From Chitinophagaceae bacterium (GTDB lineage: Bacteria; Bacteroidota; Bacteroidia; Chitinophagales; Chitinophagaceae): a stretch of 64,000 nucleotides of DNA. Positions 53,501 through 61,244 of the stretch are shown here, in pieces. The stretch's first letter is position 1. Each line of letters starts with the position of its first letter. The notes below the pieces were generated by a model, which saw nothing but the letters and a program-made list of their open reading frames with translations, had not been told where the DNA came from and ran no database searches. The position numbers and the translations under genes were made by a program. The DNA is taken from positions 33,806-97,805 of the forward strand of contig JACMKU010000213.1 of assembly GCA_014379965.1 (NCBI GenBank). Direction: 5' to 3'.

Positions 53501-54011
53501 AAAAGAAAAAATGGTAGAGCTGCTAGCAATGATCGATACAACGGTGAAGACTGTCAGGAGGATTTCTTCCGAACTCCGTCCCAGCCTGCTCGATGACCTT
53601 GGTCTAATACCTGCGATGGAATGGCACCTCGAAGAGTTTGAGAAAAGATCGGGAATATTGAAAGAGTTTACGGGTCCGCCGAAGGAGATACAGCTAAGCG
53701 ACGAAATTAAGATCGGCCTCTTCCGTATATTTCAGGAGTCATTAACAAATGTAGCCAGGCACGCACAGGCAAAAAATGTCAAGATAAACCTTGAGAAAAA
53801 TGATAAAAAAGTAATTTTAACGATTAAGGACGACGGGCTGGGTTTCGATGAAGTGAATGCCCCCAAGAAAACGCTTGGAATACTAGGAATGAAAGAACGT
53901 ACAATTATGTTAGGCGGAGAATATACGATCACCGGCGTACCTGGTCAGGGCACGACGGTTTCGGTTGCCGTTCCATTGAATGGATCTGATCATCAAAACA
54001 AAATGAACTAG
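50562..54011 (+). CDS. Large membrane PAS sensor histidine kinase (NarX/DesK-type)
   Basis: A 1149-residue kinase. About eight membrane segments lie at 20-282 (for example LAIGVIMIAIMVLLGW, VARLLLPAAVIVPTVLGLL, YTLTFIILFVIITWY). Five PAS domains follow at about 295-425, 445-555, 557-672, 680-800 and 803-925, most ending in FVRDIT or RDVTERK-type signatures. The dimerisation domain of the HisKA_3 class carries the phosphoacceptor His952 in AREIHDELGQQ, and an HATPase (ESLTNVARHAQAKNV; DDGLGFD; GILGMKERTIMLGG) is at about 1050-1140. It should phosphorylate the NarL-type regulator, whose start codon follows its stop after one base. Confidence 0.93.
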   Translation: MQLVADVPLQERLVRWSRYLAIGVIMIAIMVLLGWQLDIDPMRRLLPGQAAMNPVTAICFLFASISFLLLTAPIRTPGKNTIAYLLASVVTIVGILKLAGLTGTIDWQIDWTLFTDEFEQNISDRSRNSIATISAICLVLTGIALFLMKMESRIKLVSFQLIAMTIALLGWFSILGYLYRVQSLDGTFKYRLMSVYTAASFQMLSIAMLLAQPSRGFMKQFTSVFSGRLVARLLLPAAVIVPTVLGLLRLYGDWIGIYNSEFGVAIYTLTFIILFVIITWYSARLLNKRDMIQKKSSDALTSSEEEVAAIFRAAPDAVIVIDEKSLVVRWNPEAEKMFVWKANEIIGRELTETIIPVEYRERHRRGMQRFLSTGENNILGKTVEVAAVRKDGTVFDISLRISPVLVKEARLFVGFVRDITEEKKTAEKLQSFNVELTRQVDEKTRELTQIFDRLTDGFIALDRQFKYTYLNKKAGEIIQHDPQSLIGINVWDVFPEAVGSSTYNAFLYVMEQRVPLINTDYFEPLDLWQENHIYPTPDGISVFVRDVTTRKRAELALKEKELKYRTLVEEAVDAILVLTPDGRYIEANKKAAELLGYSLEEMLTLRPSDIIFPEDKKPTPYEQLNAGESVRIERILRRKNGEGVAVETNARRLPDGNYLAFMRDVTERKRVEREIVDARKLSDRLIDSLPGVFYFFDSNGKFLRWNKQFEFATGFSASQIANMHPTEFFPEEEREYVAERIGGVFVKGVNDAEAHFLTQSGKKIPYYFKAVLINYQGQPCLLGNGIDITARKEGEKQMRLSEQKYKLLFFSNPQPMFMLSLPGYHIIEVNTSALLQYGYTKEEFLQLSVNDLRPSEDIEKFKAATNLAFRSIQHAGIWRHKKKDGSVIYVDITTHDIYYEDRPVRLILASDVTEKYTAEEKLKTSYESIRKLTDHLQNIREEERTHIAREIHDELGQQLTVLKMDVAWLSKRIESQSPAVKEKMVELLAMIDTTVKTVRRISSELRPSLLDDLGLIPAMEWHLEEFEKRSGILKEFTGPPKEIQLSDEIKIGLFRIFQESLTNVARHAQAKNVKINLEKNDKKVILTIKDDGLGFDEVNAPKKTLGILGMKERTIMLGGEYTITGVPGQGTTVSVAVPLNGSDHQNKMN

Positions 54012-54012
54012 T

Positions 54013-54642
54013 ATGATTAAAATTTTAATAGCAGATGATCACGCGGTCGTTCGCAAAGGCTTAAAGCAAATCCTACTGGAAGAATACCCATCCGCCAAGA
54101 TCGGCGAGGTAGCTGATGCGGAGACCTTGCTCGCAGAAGTGATTAAAAATGAGTGGAACATCGTCATCTGTGATATGAACATGCCAGGGAGGAGTGGATT
54201 GGACGCGCTAACGCAGATAAAGCAGCTTGCACCACAGCTTCCCGTCCTCATTATGAGCATGTATCCCGAAGATCAGTACGCATTACGTGTATTGAAGGCT
54301 GGCGCATCGGGGTACCTGGGAAAGGACAATATTCACGACGACATCATCAAGGCGGTACAGACCGTGCAACTTGGTAAAAAATATATTACCCCGACTATCG
54401 CCGAGAAGCTGGCTAATGCCTTGGGGGAAGACATCACCGCCCTACCCCACGAAAATCTCTCCGATCGGGAATTCGACGTATTTAAGTTACTGGCCGCTGG
54501 AAAGGCGGTGTCTGATATTGCCTCACAGCTATCCCTTAGTGCCACTACCGTGAGCACCTACCGCTCGCGGATAATGGAAAAAATGAACATGCGTACGAAC
54601 GCGGAACTCACTCGCTATGCGTTGGAAAAGAGCCTGATATGA
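54013..54642 (+). CDS. NarL/FixJ-type response regulator
   Basis: A 209-residue regulator with a receiver at 1-120 (ILIADDHAVVRKGLKQIL, phosphoacceptor Asp54 in VICDMNMPG, Lys in GYLGKDN) and a LuxR-type helix-turn-helix at about 145-205 (LSDREFDVFKLLAAGKAVSDIASQL split; SATTVSTYRSRIMEKM). It starts one base after the kinase stop, so the pair is co-translated. It is the only DNA-binding output protein of the cluster. Confidence 0.95.
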   Translation: MIKILIADDHAVVRKGLKQILLEEYPSAKIGEVADAETLLAEVIKNEWNIVICDMNMPGRSGLDALTQIKQLAPQLPVLIMSMYPEDQYALRVLKAGASGYLGKDNIHDDIIKAVQTVQLGKKYITPTIAEKLANALGEDITALPHENLSDREFDVFKLLAAGKAVSDIASQLSLSATTVSTYRSRIMEKMNMRTNAELTRYALEKSLI

Positions 54643-54772
54643 GTTTTTGGCTGTAGTAAAAAAACTACACATCTTAAGCCCGCTGTGCTACATAGGTTTT
54701 AAAATCAGTAATGTACATTGCATACACTGATTGTTGAACAAGAGTTCATTTAAAGCAATCCTTACAGCTTAT

Positions 54773-55147
54773 ATGTTCAAAATGCTTATTGCCGATGATC
54801 ACCCTATCGTCAGGCAAAGGTTAAAACAGCTGTTACTTGAAGGTTTTCCTTCGGCCTTTTTCGGAGAAGCAAACGATACCGAATCCTTGCTAAAAGAGGC
54901 TTTAAGTAAAGATTGGGATATAATAATCTCTGACCTCGCTATGCCCGGTGGTGGTGGATTGCAAGCGCTCGAAAAAATCAAAGAAGTTAAGCCTTACTTA
55001 CCCGTCCTTATCATCAGCACCTATCCAGCGGACCAATATGCAACACGAGTCATCAGTGCCGGAGCTATTGGCTTTCTAAGCAAGGACAACGCGGACGAAG
55101 ATCTCGGCAGGATCGTCCAGGAAATCGTGGAAAAAGCCCCCAAGTAA
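54773..55147 (+). CDS. Receiver-only response regulator, NarL paralogue without DNA-binding domain
   Basis: A 124-residue receiver from the ATG at 54773. It tracks the first 115 residues of the preceding regulator (MLIADDHPIVRQRLKQLLLEGFPSA; Asp54 in IISDLAMPGG; FLSKDN) and then stops where the helix-turn-helix would begin. It appears to be a duplicated NarL-type gene that lost its output domain. It may be a phosphate sink or a shuttle, like other single-domain receivers. The downstream gap at 55148-55280 contains no recognisable helix-turn-helix remnant. Confidence 0.85.
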   Translation: MFKMLIADDHPIVRQRLKQLLLEGFPSAFFGEANDTESLLKEALSKDWDIIISDLAMPGGGGLQALEKIKEVKPYLPVLIISTYPADQYATRVISAGAIGFLSKDNADEDLGRIVQEIVEKAPK

Positions 55148-55280
55148 TTTATTCATTTCTAAGTAGTTCCATGTAGTTGATTCGCTACAGGGTGCTGGCT
55201 CATTTCAGTACAGGGCAATAGTAGTACGAACTATTTTCCTCTCCTGCGTAATGTGCTTCCTTTGAACCAGATTTTTAACT

Positions 55281-55652
55281 ATGAAGAAGAGAAGACTATC
55301 CATATTAATCGTTGACGACAATACAGGATTCGTGAGCCGCATGACCTCGCTGATCAACGAGGCCGATACGACAAGCATTGTTCATTCAGCAAATAGCATT
55401 GACGAGGCGACAGGTATGCTCACAAAAAATCCAGACCTCATATTACTCGACATTAACCTTCCAGGAAAGAACGGTATAACGCTGCTGAAGCATATAACCG
55501 AATCCTCTCCGAATTGTAAGGTGATAATGATGTCGAATTATACGGAAGAATATTACCAGGAACGATGCAGGAAATTAGGTGCGGCACTATTCCTTGATAA
55601 GACGAATGATTTTGAACTCATTCCCGGTATCGTAAAGGAATTAAATAATTAA
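55281..55652 (+). CDS. Receiver-only response regulator
   Basis: A 123-residue single-domain receiver: ILIVDDNTGFVSRM at the start, phosphoacceptor Asp57 in LILLDINLPGKNG, conserved Thr/Ser region MMSNYTEEYY and Lys in FLDKTNDFEL. It is not a close copy of the previous receiver. It lies 29 bases upstream of the second PAS kinase and probably belongs with it, as a feedback or phosphotransfer element. Confidence 0.88.
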   Translation: MKKRRLSILIVDDNTGFVSRMTSLINEADTTSIVHSANSIDEATGMLTKNPDLILLDINLPGKNGITLLKHITESSPNCKVIMMSNYTEEYYQERCRKLGAALFLDKTNDFELIPGIVKELNN

Positions 55653-55681
55653 CAGACGATAATCTCATTCCCTCTGTATCT

Positions 55682-57874
55682 ATGAAATCAAGTTGGTCAG
55701 CAATGAAGAACATCATCAGCAACTCTACAAGGAGGACTGTGTTGTTTCTAGCCCTGATCGATGAAGATGGTATCATATCCTGCCTGAATGCGACGATGAT
55801 TAATCATTTCGACTTGCATAACCCAAGGCTGGTTTCCACGAATTTTTTCGACCTGATTCATCCCGTCCACGTCTCAGAATTCAAAAGACTGATTCAAAAC
55901 GCGGAACCGGGTGTCGATAAGAGCATGGAACTATATATCCGGAATGGATATTATCACCCGATGAAGTGGCAGGTCTCGGCATTGGAACAAGCCAATTGCA
56001 CGAAAAAAACTTATCTCTGTCTTGGGTACAAGATTATCGACGAAGATCGTTTGAAGAAATTCAACGAGCTCGCTGCTAGGCACTATCAACTCATCATAGA
56101 AGGACTAACTAGTGTGATTTTTCATGATAGGAATGGCGAGATTATCGCGGCTAACCGCAAGACAGCAGACATGTTTGGCGCAACGCTAGAAAGACTATAC
56201 GAAATAAAGAACATGGAAAGTCTCTGGGAGACACAGTGGTCGATCTTCGATGAGGCCGGCGAACGAGTACGGTTCCGGAATACGCCATTCATGATGGCGA
56301 TGAGGACAGGCAAGGCTCAAAAACAAACGCTCAGGATACAATTGAAGAACGGCGAGCACAGGTGGATGTTGTTTAATTCACAGCCCTTACCCCTCGACGA
56401 AGTCGGCAGTGGCGCATTCGCCGTTTCTAATGTCATCGATATTACTACCGAGAGATTGTTGGCTGGCCAATTGTCAGAGAAGGAGGCCTTCATCAATTCC
56501 TTTATGAAGCAAACGCCCAACCTTGCCTGGGTTGTCGATGAGAACGCGAGACTTGTTTTCGCCAGTATTGCTTTCTTTACTCACTTCGGTATAGATGAAG
56601 ACAAATCAATCAACCAGAAAGTAGCTGATCTCGTTCCACCGAGCCTCTTCAAGTCGCTATATGAAAAACACGTCGCAGTGTTCGAGACCGGCAAGCCGGT
56701 AAAGTTTATGGAGAGATTGAGTCTGGCTGACGGTACTAACCATATATTACATATCAACCTTTTTTTAGTCGACGGCGCCGAAGGGAAGAAACTAGTAGGA
56801 GGCCACTCAATTACCCTTGCAGATAAATCGAAGGTCGAGACAGAGTTGCGCCAGGCCAATGAGCGCCTTCTTACATTAAACCAGGCGGTGACGAATGCTA
56901 TCTGGGAATGGGACATGCAGACTGGAAAGATGTATAGGAATGAAACATTGATGGAGATGATCGGCTACCAGCCCGACGATTCACGCGGCTTGTCCTGGTG
57001 GTTACGCAGGATACATCCTCACGATCGCAACCGGGTAAGCGATAAGGTAAAAGAGGCTACAGATTCATACCAGCATTCATGGCAGGAGGAATATAGATTC
57101 AAATGTGCTGATGGTGAATACAAGCATATCCAGGATAAAGGCTTTGTGATTTACGAAAATGGACTGCCCGTAAAGATGATAGGATCCCTACACGACATTT
57201 CGGACTTAAAGGCGCTGGAGAATAAGCTAGCCGATGAAAAGTTGGCGAGACAAAAGGAGATATCCGAGACGGTAATTAGGGTGCAAGAGATGGAAAGAAC
57301 GAGGATCGGTCACGAACTACATGATAATGTGAACCAGTTACTGTCGACTACTCTATTGTTTGTAGATATGCTAACTCCTATCAATAAGGACCAGAAGCAA
57401 ATCAAAGGCAAGAGTGTGGAGTATGTGAAGATGGCCATCGAAGAGATCCGCAAACTATCGCGTGAGTTGGTGGTGCCCCAGCTTAAGGAAGAAGGATTAG
57501 CTGATAACATTCAATACCTGATTGACGATATTCATATTACCGACAAGATAAAGATCAAGTTTACTCACGATCTCGAGCTGGACTTACTTTCCACGGGAAA
57601 AAAGATCACTCTATTCCGAATCGTCCAGGAGCAACTAAAGAACATACTCAAGCACAGCCAGGCAAAGAATGCCGAGATATTTCTCCAGACCAAGCACGAA
57701 GATGTCCAATTGATCATCAAAGACAATGGCATCGGGTTCGATCCCAAACAGACCCATCGTGGCATTGGTCTCTCCAACATCTTCGAAAGAGTAAGCTTTT
57801 ATAACGGAACGGTCGATATTCAGACGGCGCGGGGAAAGGGGTGTATTATTACGGTGACTATTTCACTCGTCTGA
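55682..57874 (+). CDS. Cytoplasmic PAS sensor histidine kinase
   Basis: A 730-residue kinase without membrane segments. About four PAS-like modules occupy 10-520 (VLFLALIDEDGIISCLN; LTSVIFHDRNGEIIAANRKTADMFG; QTPNLAWVVDENARLVFAS; AVTNAIWEWDMQTGKMYRNETLMEMIGY in parts). The HisKA_3-type helix has His547 in RIGHELHDNVNQ, and the HATPase is at about 620-728 (EQLKNILKHSQAKNAEI; DNGIGFD; RGIGLSNIFERV). Being soluble, it likely senses an internal redox, gas or small-molecule signal. Its stop codon is followed at once by the TCCGAAAG array. Confidence 0.92.
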   Translation: MKSSWSAMKNIISNSTRRTVLFLALIDEDGIISCLNATMINHFDLHNPRLVSTNFFDLIHPVHVSEFKRLIQNAEPGVDKSMELYIRNGYYHPMKWQVSALEQANCTKKTYLCLGYKIIDEDRLKKFNELAARHYQLIIEGLTSVIFHDRNGEIIAANRKTADMFGATLERLYEIKNMESLWETQWSIFDEAGERVRFRNTPFMMAMRTGKAQKQTLRIQLKNGEHRWMLFNSQPLPLDEVGSGAFAVSNVIDITTERLLAGQLSEKEAFINSFMKQTPNLAWVVDENARLVFASIAFFTHFGIDEDKSINQKVADLVPPSLFKSLYEKHVAVFETGKPVKFMERLSLADGTNHILHINLFLVDGAEGKKLVGGHSITLADKSKVETELRQANERLLTLNQAVTNAIWEWDMQTGKMYRNETLMEMIGYQPDDSRGLSWWLRRIHPHDRNRVSDKVKEATDSYQHSWQEEYRFKCADGEYKHIQDKGFVIYENGLPVKMIGSLHDISDLKALENKLADEKLARQKEISETVIRVQEMERTRIGHELHDNVNQLLSTTLLFVDMLTPINKDQKQIKGKSVEYVKMAIEEIRKLSRELVVPQLKEEGLADNIQYLIDDIHITDKIKIKFTHDLELDLLSTGKKITLFRIVQEQLKNILKHSQAKNAEIFLQTKHEDVQLIIKDNGIGFDPKQTHRGIGLSNIFERVSFYNGTVDIQTARGKGCIITVTISLV

Positions 57875-58008
57875 TAGTCCGAAAGTCCGAAAGTCCGAAA
57901 GACTTTCAAAAATTTCGAATCTTCACTCCCGCCTATCGACTCCCGACTCCCGACTCACCTGATGGTCTTTCGGACTTCCGGTCTTCCGGACTTTCCGTCT
58001 TCTTCCTA
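57874..58008. repeat. AGTCCGAA 8-base array with inverted partner
   Basis: Three exact AGTCCGAA units follow the kinase stop (57876-57902). The complement (GTCTTTCGGACTTCCGG and so on) lies at 57964-58008, at the 3' end of the convergent DUF1415 gene. The same word family builds the inverted repeat at 2601-2759. This family has no stop codon in its unit on either strand. Confidence 0.85.
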
Positions 58009-58548
58009 AATGCACTTCTCTCTCAACATCTTCATAAAAACTATTCCCTTTTCTCTTGCAAATGCCACATTTCTTTCCGGTATCAGCTCGGGGTTCGGAT
58101 ACATCTTCAACGCCTTCTCTACACTTTCTTCTCTCAAGATTTGAAGCATGGGGTGAGGTGATCTGTTAGTATAATCGGCCGGATCTTCTGTTGCCGAATC
58201 TGCGAATCGATACTCAGGATGAAAACTTGCTATTTGGTAAACGCCTTCGTACCCTTGTTTGCGGAGAAGTTTTTCCGCGGAGTGAAGTACGTCGAGGTAT
58301 TCTTCAAAACCCTTAACAGCGTTTGAAAGGATGAGAAGTGTGGTTTCAACACCGGGGTTTTTATCCAGACGATCGCATTCTTCAAGAAAAGCATTGAGAC
58401 ACTCGTTTGCGTCGCTGGCCTCATTCACCTCGTAGTGAATGGAGTTGTTCCGCATTTCCCTTGCGGCGAATGGACAGAATTGACAACCGATGACGACATC
58501 GGAAATCCACTTCTTCGTTTGTTCAATGATGTGTTCGGTGCTGCTCAT
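58006..58548 (-). CDS. DUF1415 family protein
   Basis: A 180-residue protein from the ATG at 58546-58548 (MSSTEHIIEQTKKW). It carries the DUF1415 signatures VVIGCQFCPFA (a CxxC), SIHYEV, ETTLLILSNAVKGFEEYLD, YQIASFHPEYRFADS, NRSPHPMLQILRE and NPELIPERN. Function is not established. The start lies 26 bases inside the end of the aldo/keto reductase gene, so the two are translationally coupled. Confidence 0.85.
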   Translation of the reverse strand: MSSTEHIIEQTKKWISDVVIGCQFCPFAAREMRNNSIHYEVNEASDANECLNAFLEECDRLDKNPGVETTLLILSNAVKGFEEYLDVLHSAEKLLRKQGYEGVYQIASFHPEYRFADSATEDPADYTNRSPHPMLQILREESVEKALKMYPNPELIPERNVAFAREKGIVFMKMLREKCI

Positions 58549-59422
58549 ATACAATTGGGGTAATGGCTTCACGTAATGCATTCAATTCTTGTAATTCCAA
58601 CCGCTGGGCGTTTGAAGTAACTTCTTCGAGTTGTTCCATAGTGCGAATACCCACTACCGCTGAAGCGACGTTGGGGTTTGAAAGAACATATTGGATGGCA
58701 GTCTGTGAAGTACTTCGTTCGGGGCTTGACAATTCCTGGAGTTTTTTCTGAATGTTGACAATCGATTCGGCCTTATGCGCCAGGTAATCTTTTGCTGGCT
58801 TGTCGACCAGGAGGCCTTGGGCAAGCACGCCCCGGGCAAGGATACTAATTTCATTCCCTTCTAGCATGTCGAATACTTCCTCTGGTCTGCGATCGGCAAG
58901 ACTGTATTGCATCATCACGCTGACAATGAATGATCGTTTCACATATTCTTTAATAACATTGGGTCTTATGGACGAGATACCATATTGTAGGATCTTACCT
59001 TGTTGCTTGAGGAGTTCGAAGGCTTCGACGGTCTCATCAATGGGATCTTCGATGGTTCCACCATGCAGCTGATAGAGATCGATGTAGTCGGTCTGCAGTC
59101 GCTTAAGACTTTCCTCAGCGGTCTTTAGAATGTATTCTTTGTTCGGGTTCCAATCCCAACCCGAACCATCATCGCGCCATTGGTTACCGACCTTCGTTGC
59201 CAATACCAGGTCTTTCCGCATACTTCTAAAAGCCTTGCCGAGGGTCGTTTCATTTGCTCCTTTATCATAGAGGTCCGCAGTATCGAAGAAGTTAATGCCT
59301 CGGTCGACTGCGCGATGTAGTAGGCGTAAGCTTGTGTTCTCTTCGTTTTTTCCAAGAGACATACAGCCGAAGCCGATTTCAGATATCTTGATGGAAGACT
59401 TGCCGAGCGGTCGGTATTGCAT
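58523..59422 (-). CDS. Aldo/keto reductase
   Basis: A 299-residue NADPH-dependent oxidoreductase of the AKR barrel family: IGFGCMSLGKNE, INFFDTADLYDKGANET (catalytic Asp and Tyr), DLVLATKVG (Lys), YIDLYQLHG (His) and SAVVGIRTMEQLEEV at the NADP site. The substrate is not predictable; the family reduces aldehydes and ketones, often sugars or toxic carbonyls. DUF1415 overlaps its 3' end. Confidence 0.9.
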   Translation of the reverse strand: MQYRPLGKSSIKISEIGFGCMSLGKNEENTSLRLLHRAVDRGINFFDTADLYDKGANETTLGKAFRSMRKDLVLATKVGNQWRDDGSGWDWNPNKEYILKTAEESLKRLQTDYIDLYQLHGGTIEDPIDETVEAFELLKQQGKILQYGISSIRPNVIKEYVKRSFIVSVMMQYSLADRRPEEVFDMLEGNEISILARGVLAQGLLVDKPAKDYLAHKAESIVNIQKKLQELSSPERSTSQTAIQYVLSNPNVASAVVGIRTMEQLEEVTSNAQRLELQELNALREAITPIVYEQHRTHH

Positions 59423-59462
59423 CCAGTAAAGTTAGTGGATGACGTTACAGCTTTCGGTAAGG

Positions 59463-59495
59463 TAAAAAAAAGCATACCCCTTTGCAGGGGTACGC
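59463..59495 (-). terminator. Terminator of the Ser/Thr-rich membrane protein gene
   Basis: TACCCC pairs with GGGGTA with a six-base loop, followed on the minus strand by eight T. It lies about 145 bases beyond the stop at 59639, past the TTAAAC array. Confidence 0.8.
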
Positions 59496-59523
59496 CGGTA
59501 TATGATGTAGAGACGGATTAACG

Positions 59524-59644
59524 ATTTGGTTTAATGGTTTAAGTGTTCTTTAAATTGAACTGTCTATCTTATTTTGAAAATGCGAACTATAGAAACTTTT
59601 AAACTCTTAAACTCTTAAACCATTAAACTATTGAACTCTTAAAC
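59524..59644. repeat. TTAAACTC 8-base array with inverted partner
   Basis: At 59599-59644 the octamer TTAAACTC and variants recur six times, the first unit on the minus strand including the stop codon of the neighbouring gene. The complement TTTAATGGTTTAAG is at 59527-59542. Minus-strand units contain TAA in all frames. Confidence 0.8.
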
Positions 59645-59950
59645 ATCCGTGTCAGTTGAAGTACTACGAGTAACTTTCACTGTGTCTGTACGGCTTGCTT
59701 CGGCCTTTGAGCTTGAGCTGCCTCTTAACAGGGCAACAAGCAAAAGAATCAAAACGGCGCCACCTACTACCCATACCCATGGTTGAGTATACCAGTCGTC
59801 AGACGTGGTGGTAGTTGTTGTTGTTACTGATCGGCTTGATGAAGAACTGCTCGAAGCGGTGTCTTGTGCGAATGCCAGTGTTTGCATCAAAGTGAGCACT
59901 AGCAAAGCCACGAAATTCTTGAATGTGCTCAATGTTGGTATTTGTTTCAT
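59639..59950 (-). CDS. Small exported membrane protein with Ser/Thr tract
   Basis: The ATG at 59948-59950 gives 103 residues: a signal peptide (FVALLVLTLMQTLAFAQ), a low-complexity stretch of serines then threonines (about residues 30-48), a WYTQPW motif, one membrane helix (WVWVVGGAVLILLLVALL) and a Ser/Thr/Asp tail. No function can be assigned. The W-x2-QPW plus helix pattern suggests a small inner-membrane protein. It has a long 3' region with a repeat and a terminator. Confidence 0.6.
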   Translation of the reverse strand: MKQIPTLSTFKNFVALLVLTLMQTLAFAQDTASSSSSSSRSVTTTTTTTSDDWYTQPWVWVVGGAVLILLLVALLRGSSSSKAEASRTDTVKVTRSTSTDTDV

Positions 59951-60105
59951 GTTTTCTGTTTTAAGTGAGTAATAAAACAATACATATATTATAAAAAGTG
60001 TGCCATCACACAACCGCTATCAAATTCATGCTTAAAATGGGGGATATGGGAGCGAATTGGTCTTGAAACCTGCGTTTATAGGTATTCAAATCCACAGTTT
60101 GATGC

Positions 60106-60141
60106 AAAAAGAACACCCTGTCGTTCGGTGGCGACAGGGTG
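60106..60141 (-). terminator. Strong hairpin with T run, no obvious upstream gene
   Basis: A perfect 10-base stem (CACCCTGTCG with CGACAGGGTG, eight-base loop) is followed on the minus strand by TTCTTTTTG. No minus-strand gene lies within about 1.5 kb upstream (next is at 61692), so it may end a non-coding transcript. Confidence 0.65.
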
Positions 60142-60664
60142 ACAATAAAAATGAGGACGGTTGCTTAAGTAAGTTATACCCGTATGGCCCGGGCAGGTTT
60201 TCATTTTCAATTGGACACCCGGTGGACTAACCGGTGTATAAGTTCGAATGGTTTTTCAGGGGTATTGGATCTCTGCTAATTATGTTGGATATTTTTAAAA
60301 CGTTCCCCTTAATTGATAGCACAAAGAAAGCCCAAAAGGGAGGTCAAAAAAATAGAGCAATCCACTATTCAGGGGTCATAGATGTCCCGCGAAGGGTGTA
60401 GAGCATACACTACAAAAACGTTTGCGCAACAAGCTAAAGTGCAGCCCAGAGCAGAAAACAGAGCGAGAAACAGAGCGGGCCTTCCTACCGTAGCGTAAGC
60501 AAAGGAGGGAGCGAGGACTCAATTCCAAGCCTTTTGATCTGTCGTATTCTACCCCCTATTGGTCGTTTTTGACCATCTTGTGGGATGAGTTGGGTGCGTA
60601 TGTTTGTGTTAGAGAGCAACAATAACAGGATAGTGAAGCGCGGAAACAAAATTGAGGGCTGATC

Positions 60665-60720
60665 TCTGGGAAACCACTAACCACTCACCACTGACCACTC
60701 ACCATTGACCACTCACTTTA
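60665..60720. repeat. CCACTCA 7-base array
   Basis: About seven units of CCACTAA, CCACTCA or CCACTGA at a 7-base period end 13 bases before the VOC gene start. They belong to the word family seen at 15718, 18754 and 39945. No inverted partner is close by. Confidence 0.75.
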
Positions 60721-60733
60721 AAAACATAACTAT

Positions 60734-61207
60734 ATGCAAAAAATCACTCCTTTTCTCTGGTTCGATGGAAAAGCCGAAGAGGCAATGAATCATTACACGT
60801 CTATATTTAAGAATGCAAAAGTGGGAAATGTAGCCCGGTATAGCGAAGGCGGTCCGGCACCGGCGGGTACGGTGATGACAGCGGAATTCGAGATTGAAGG
60901 GCAAGAGTTTATTGCGCTGAATGCGGGTCCGATGTTTTCGTTCACTCCTGCGATTTCCTTCTATGTGAAGTGCTTTACGCAAGAGGAGATCGATCATTAC
61001 TGGGAGAAGCTTTCGGAGGGTGGAGAGCAGCAACAATGTGGATGGTTGACGGATAAGTTCGGCGTGTCCTGGCAGATCGTACCTCCAGTTTTAGGCGAGA
61101 TGATGTCAGACAAAGACAGGAAAAAAGCCAGTCGGGTTATGCAAGCGATGATGACGATGAAGAAAATAGACATCAAGAAACTGAAGGAAGCGTATGACCA
61201 GGCTTGA
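60734..61207 (+). CDS. PhnB-like VOC family protein
   Basis: A 157-residue protein: MQKITPFLWFDGKAEEAMNHY, SIFKNAKVGNVARY, GTVMTAEFEIEGQEFIALNAGP, and the closing CGWLTDKFGVSWQIVPPVLGEM in two parts. This is the PhnB/'3-demethylubiquinone-9 3-methyltransferase-like' branch of the VOC fold, which has no proven reaction. The DUF1801 gene follows after 37 bases on the same strand. Confidence 0.87.
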   Translation: MQKITPFLWFDGKAEEAMNHYTSIFKNAKVGNVARYSEGGPAPAGTVMTAEFEIEGQEFIALNAGPMFSFTPAISFYVKCFTQEEIDHYWEKLSEGGEQQQCGWLTDKFGVSWQIVPPVLGEMMSDKDRKKASRVMQAMMTMKKIDIKKLKEAYDQA

Positions 61208-61244
61208 GGTCTATTAACGAATTGAATCATAAAAACAATGAACG

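Larger units (their letters stand above)
60014..60733. other. 720-base gene-poor region with an orphan terminator-like hairpin
   Basis: No convincing coding frame was found. It contains the hairpin at 60106-60141, a GAGCGAGAAACA pair (60458-60480) like that at 18735, a CCTTCC/GGAGGG short hairpin (60480-60512) and the CCACTCA array at 60665-60720. It could hold a non-coding RNA or be the relic of an inserted element. Confidence 0.5.
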
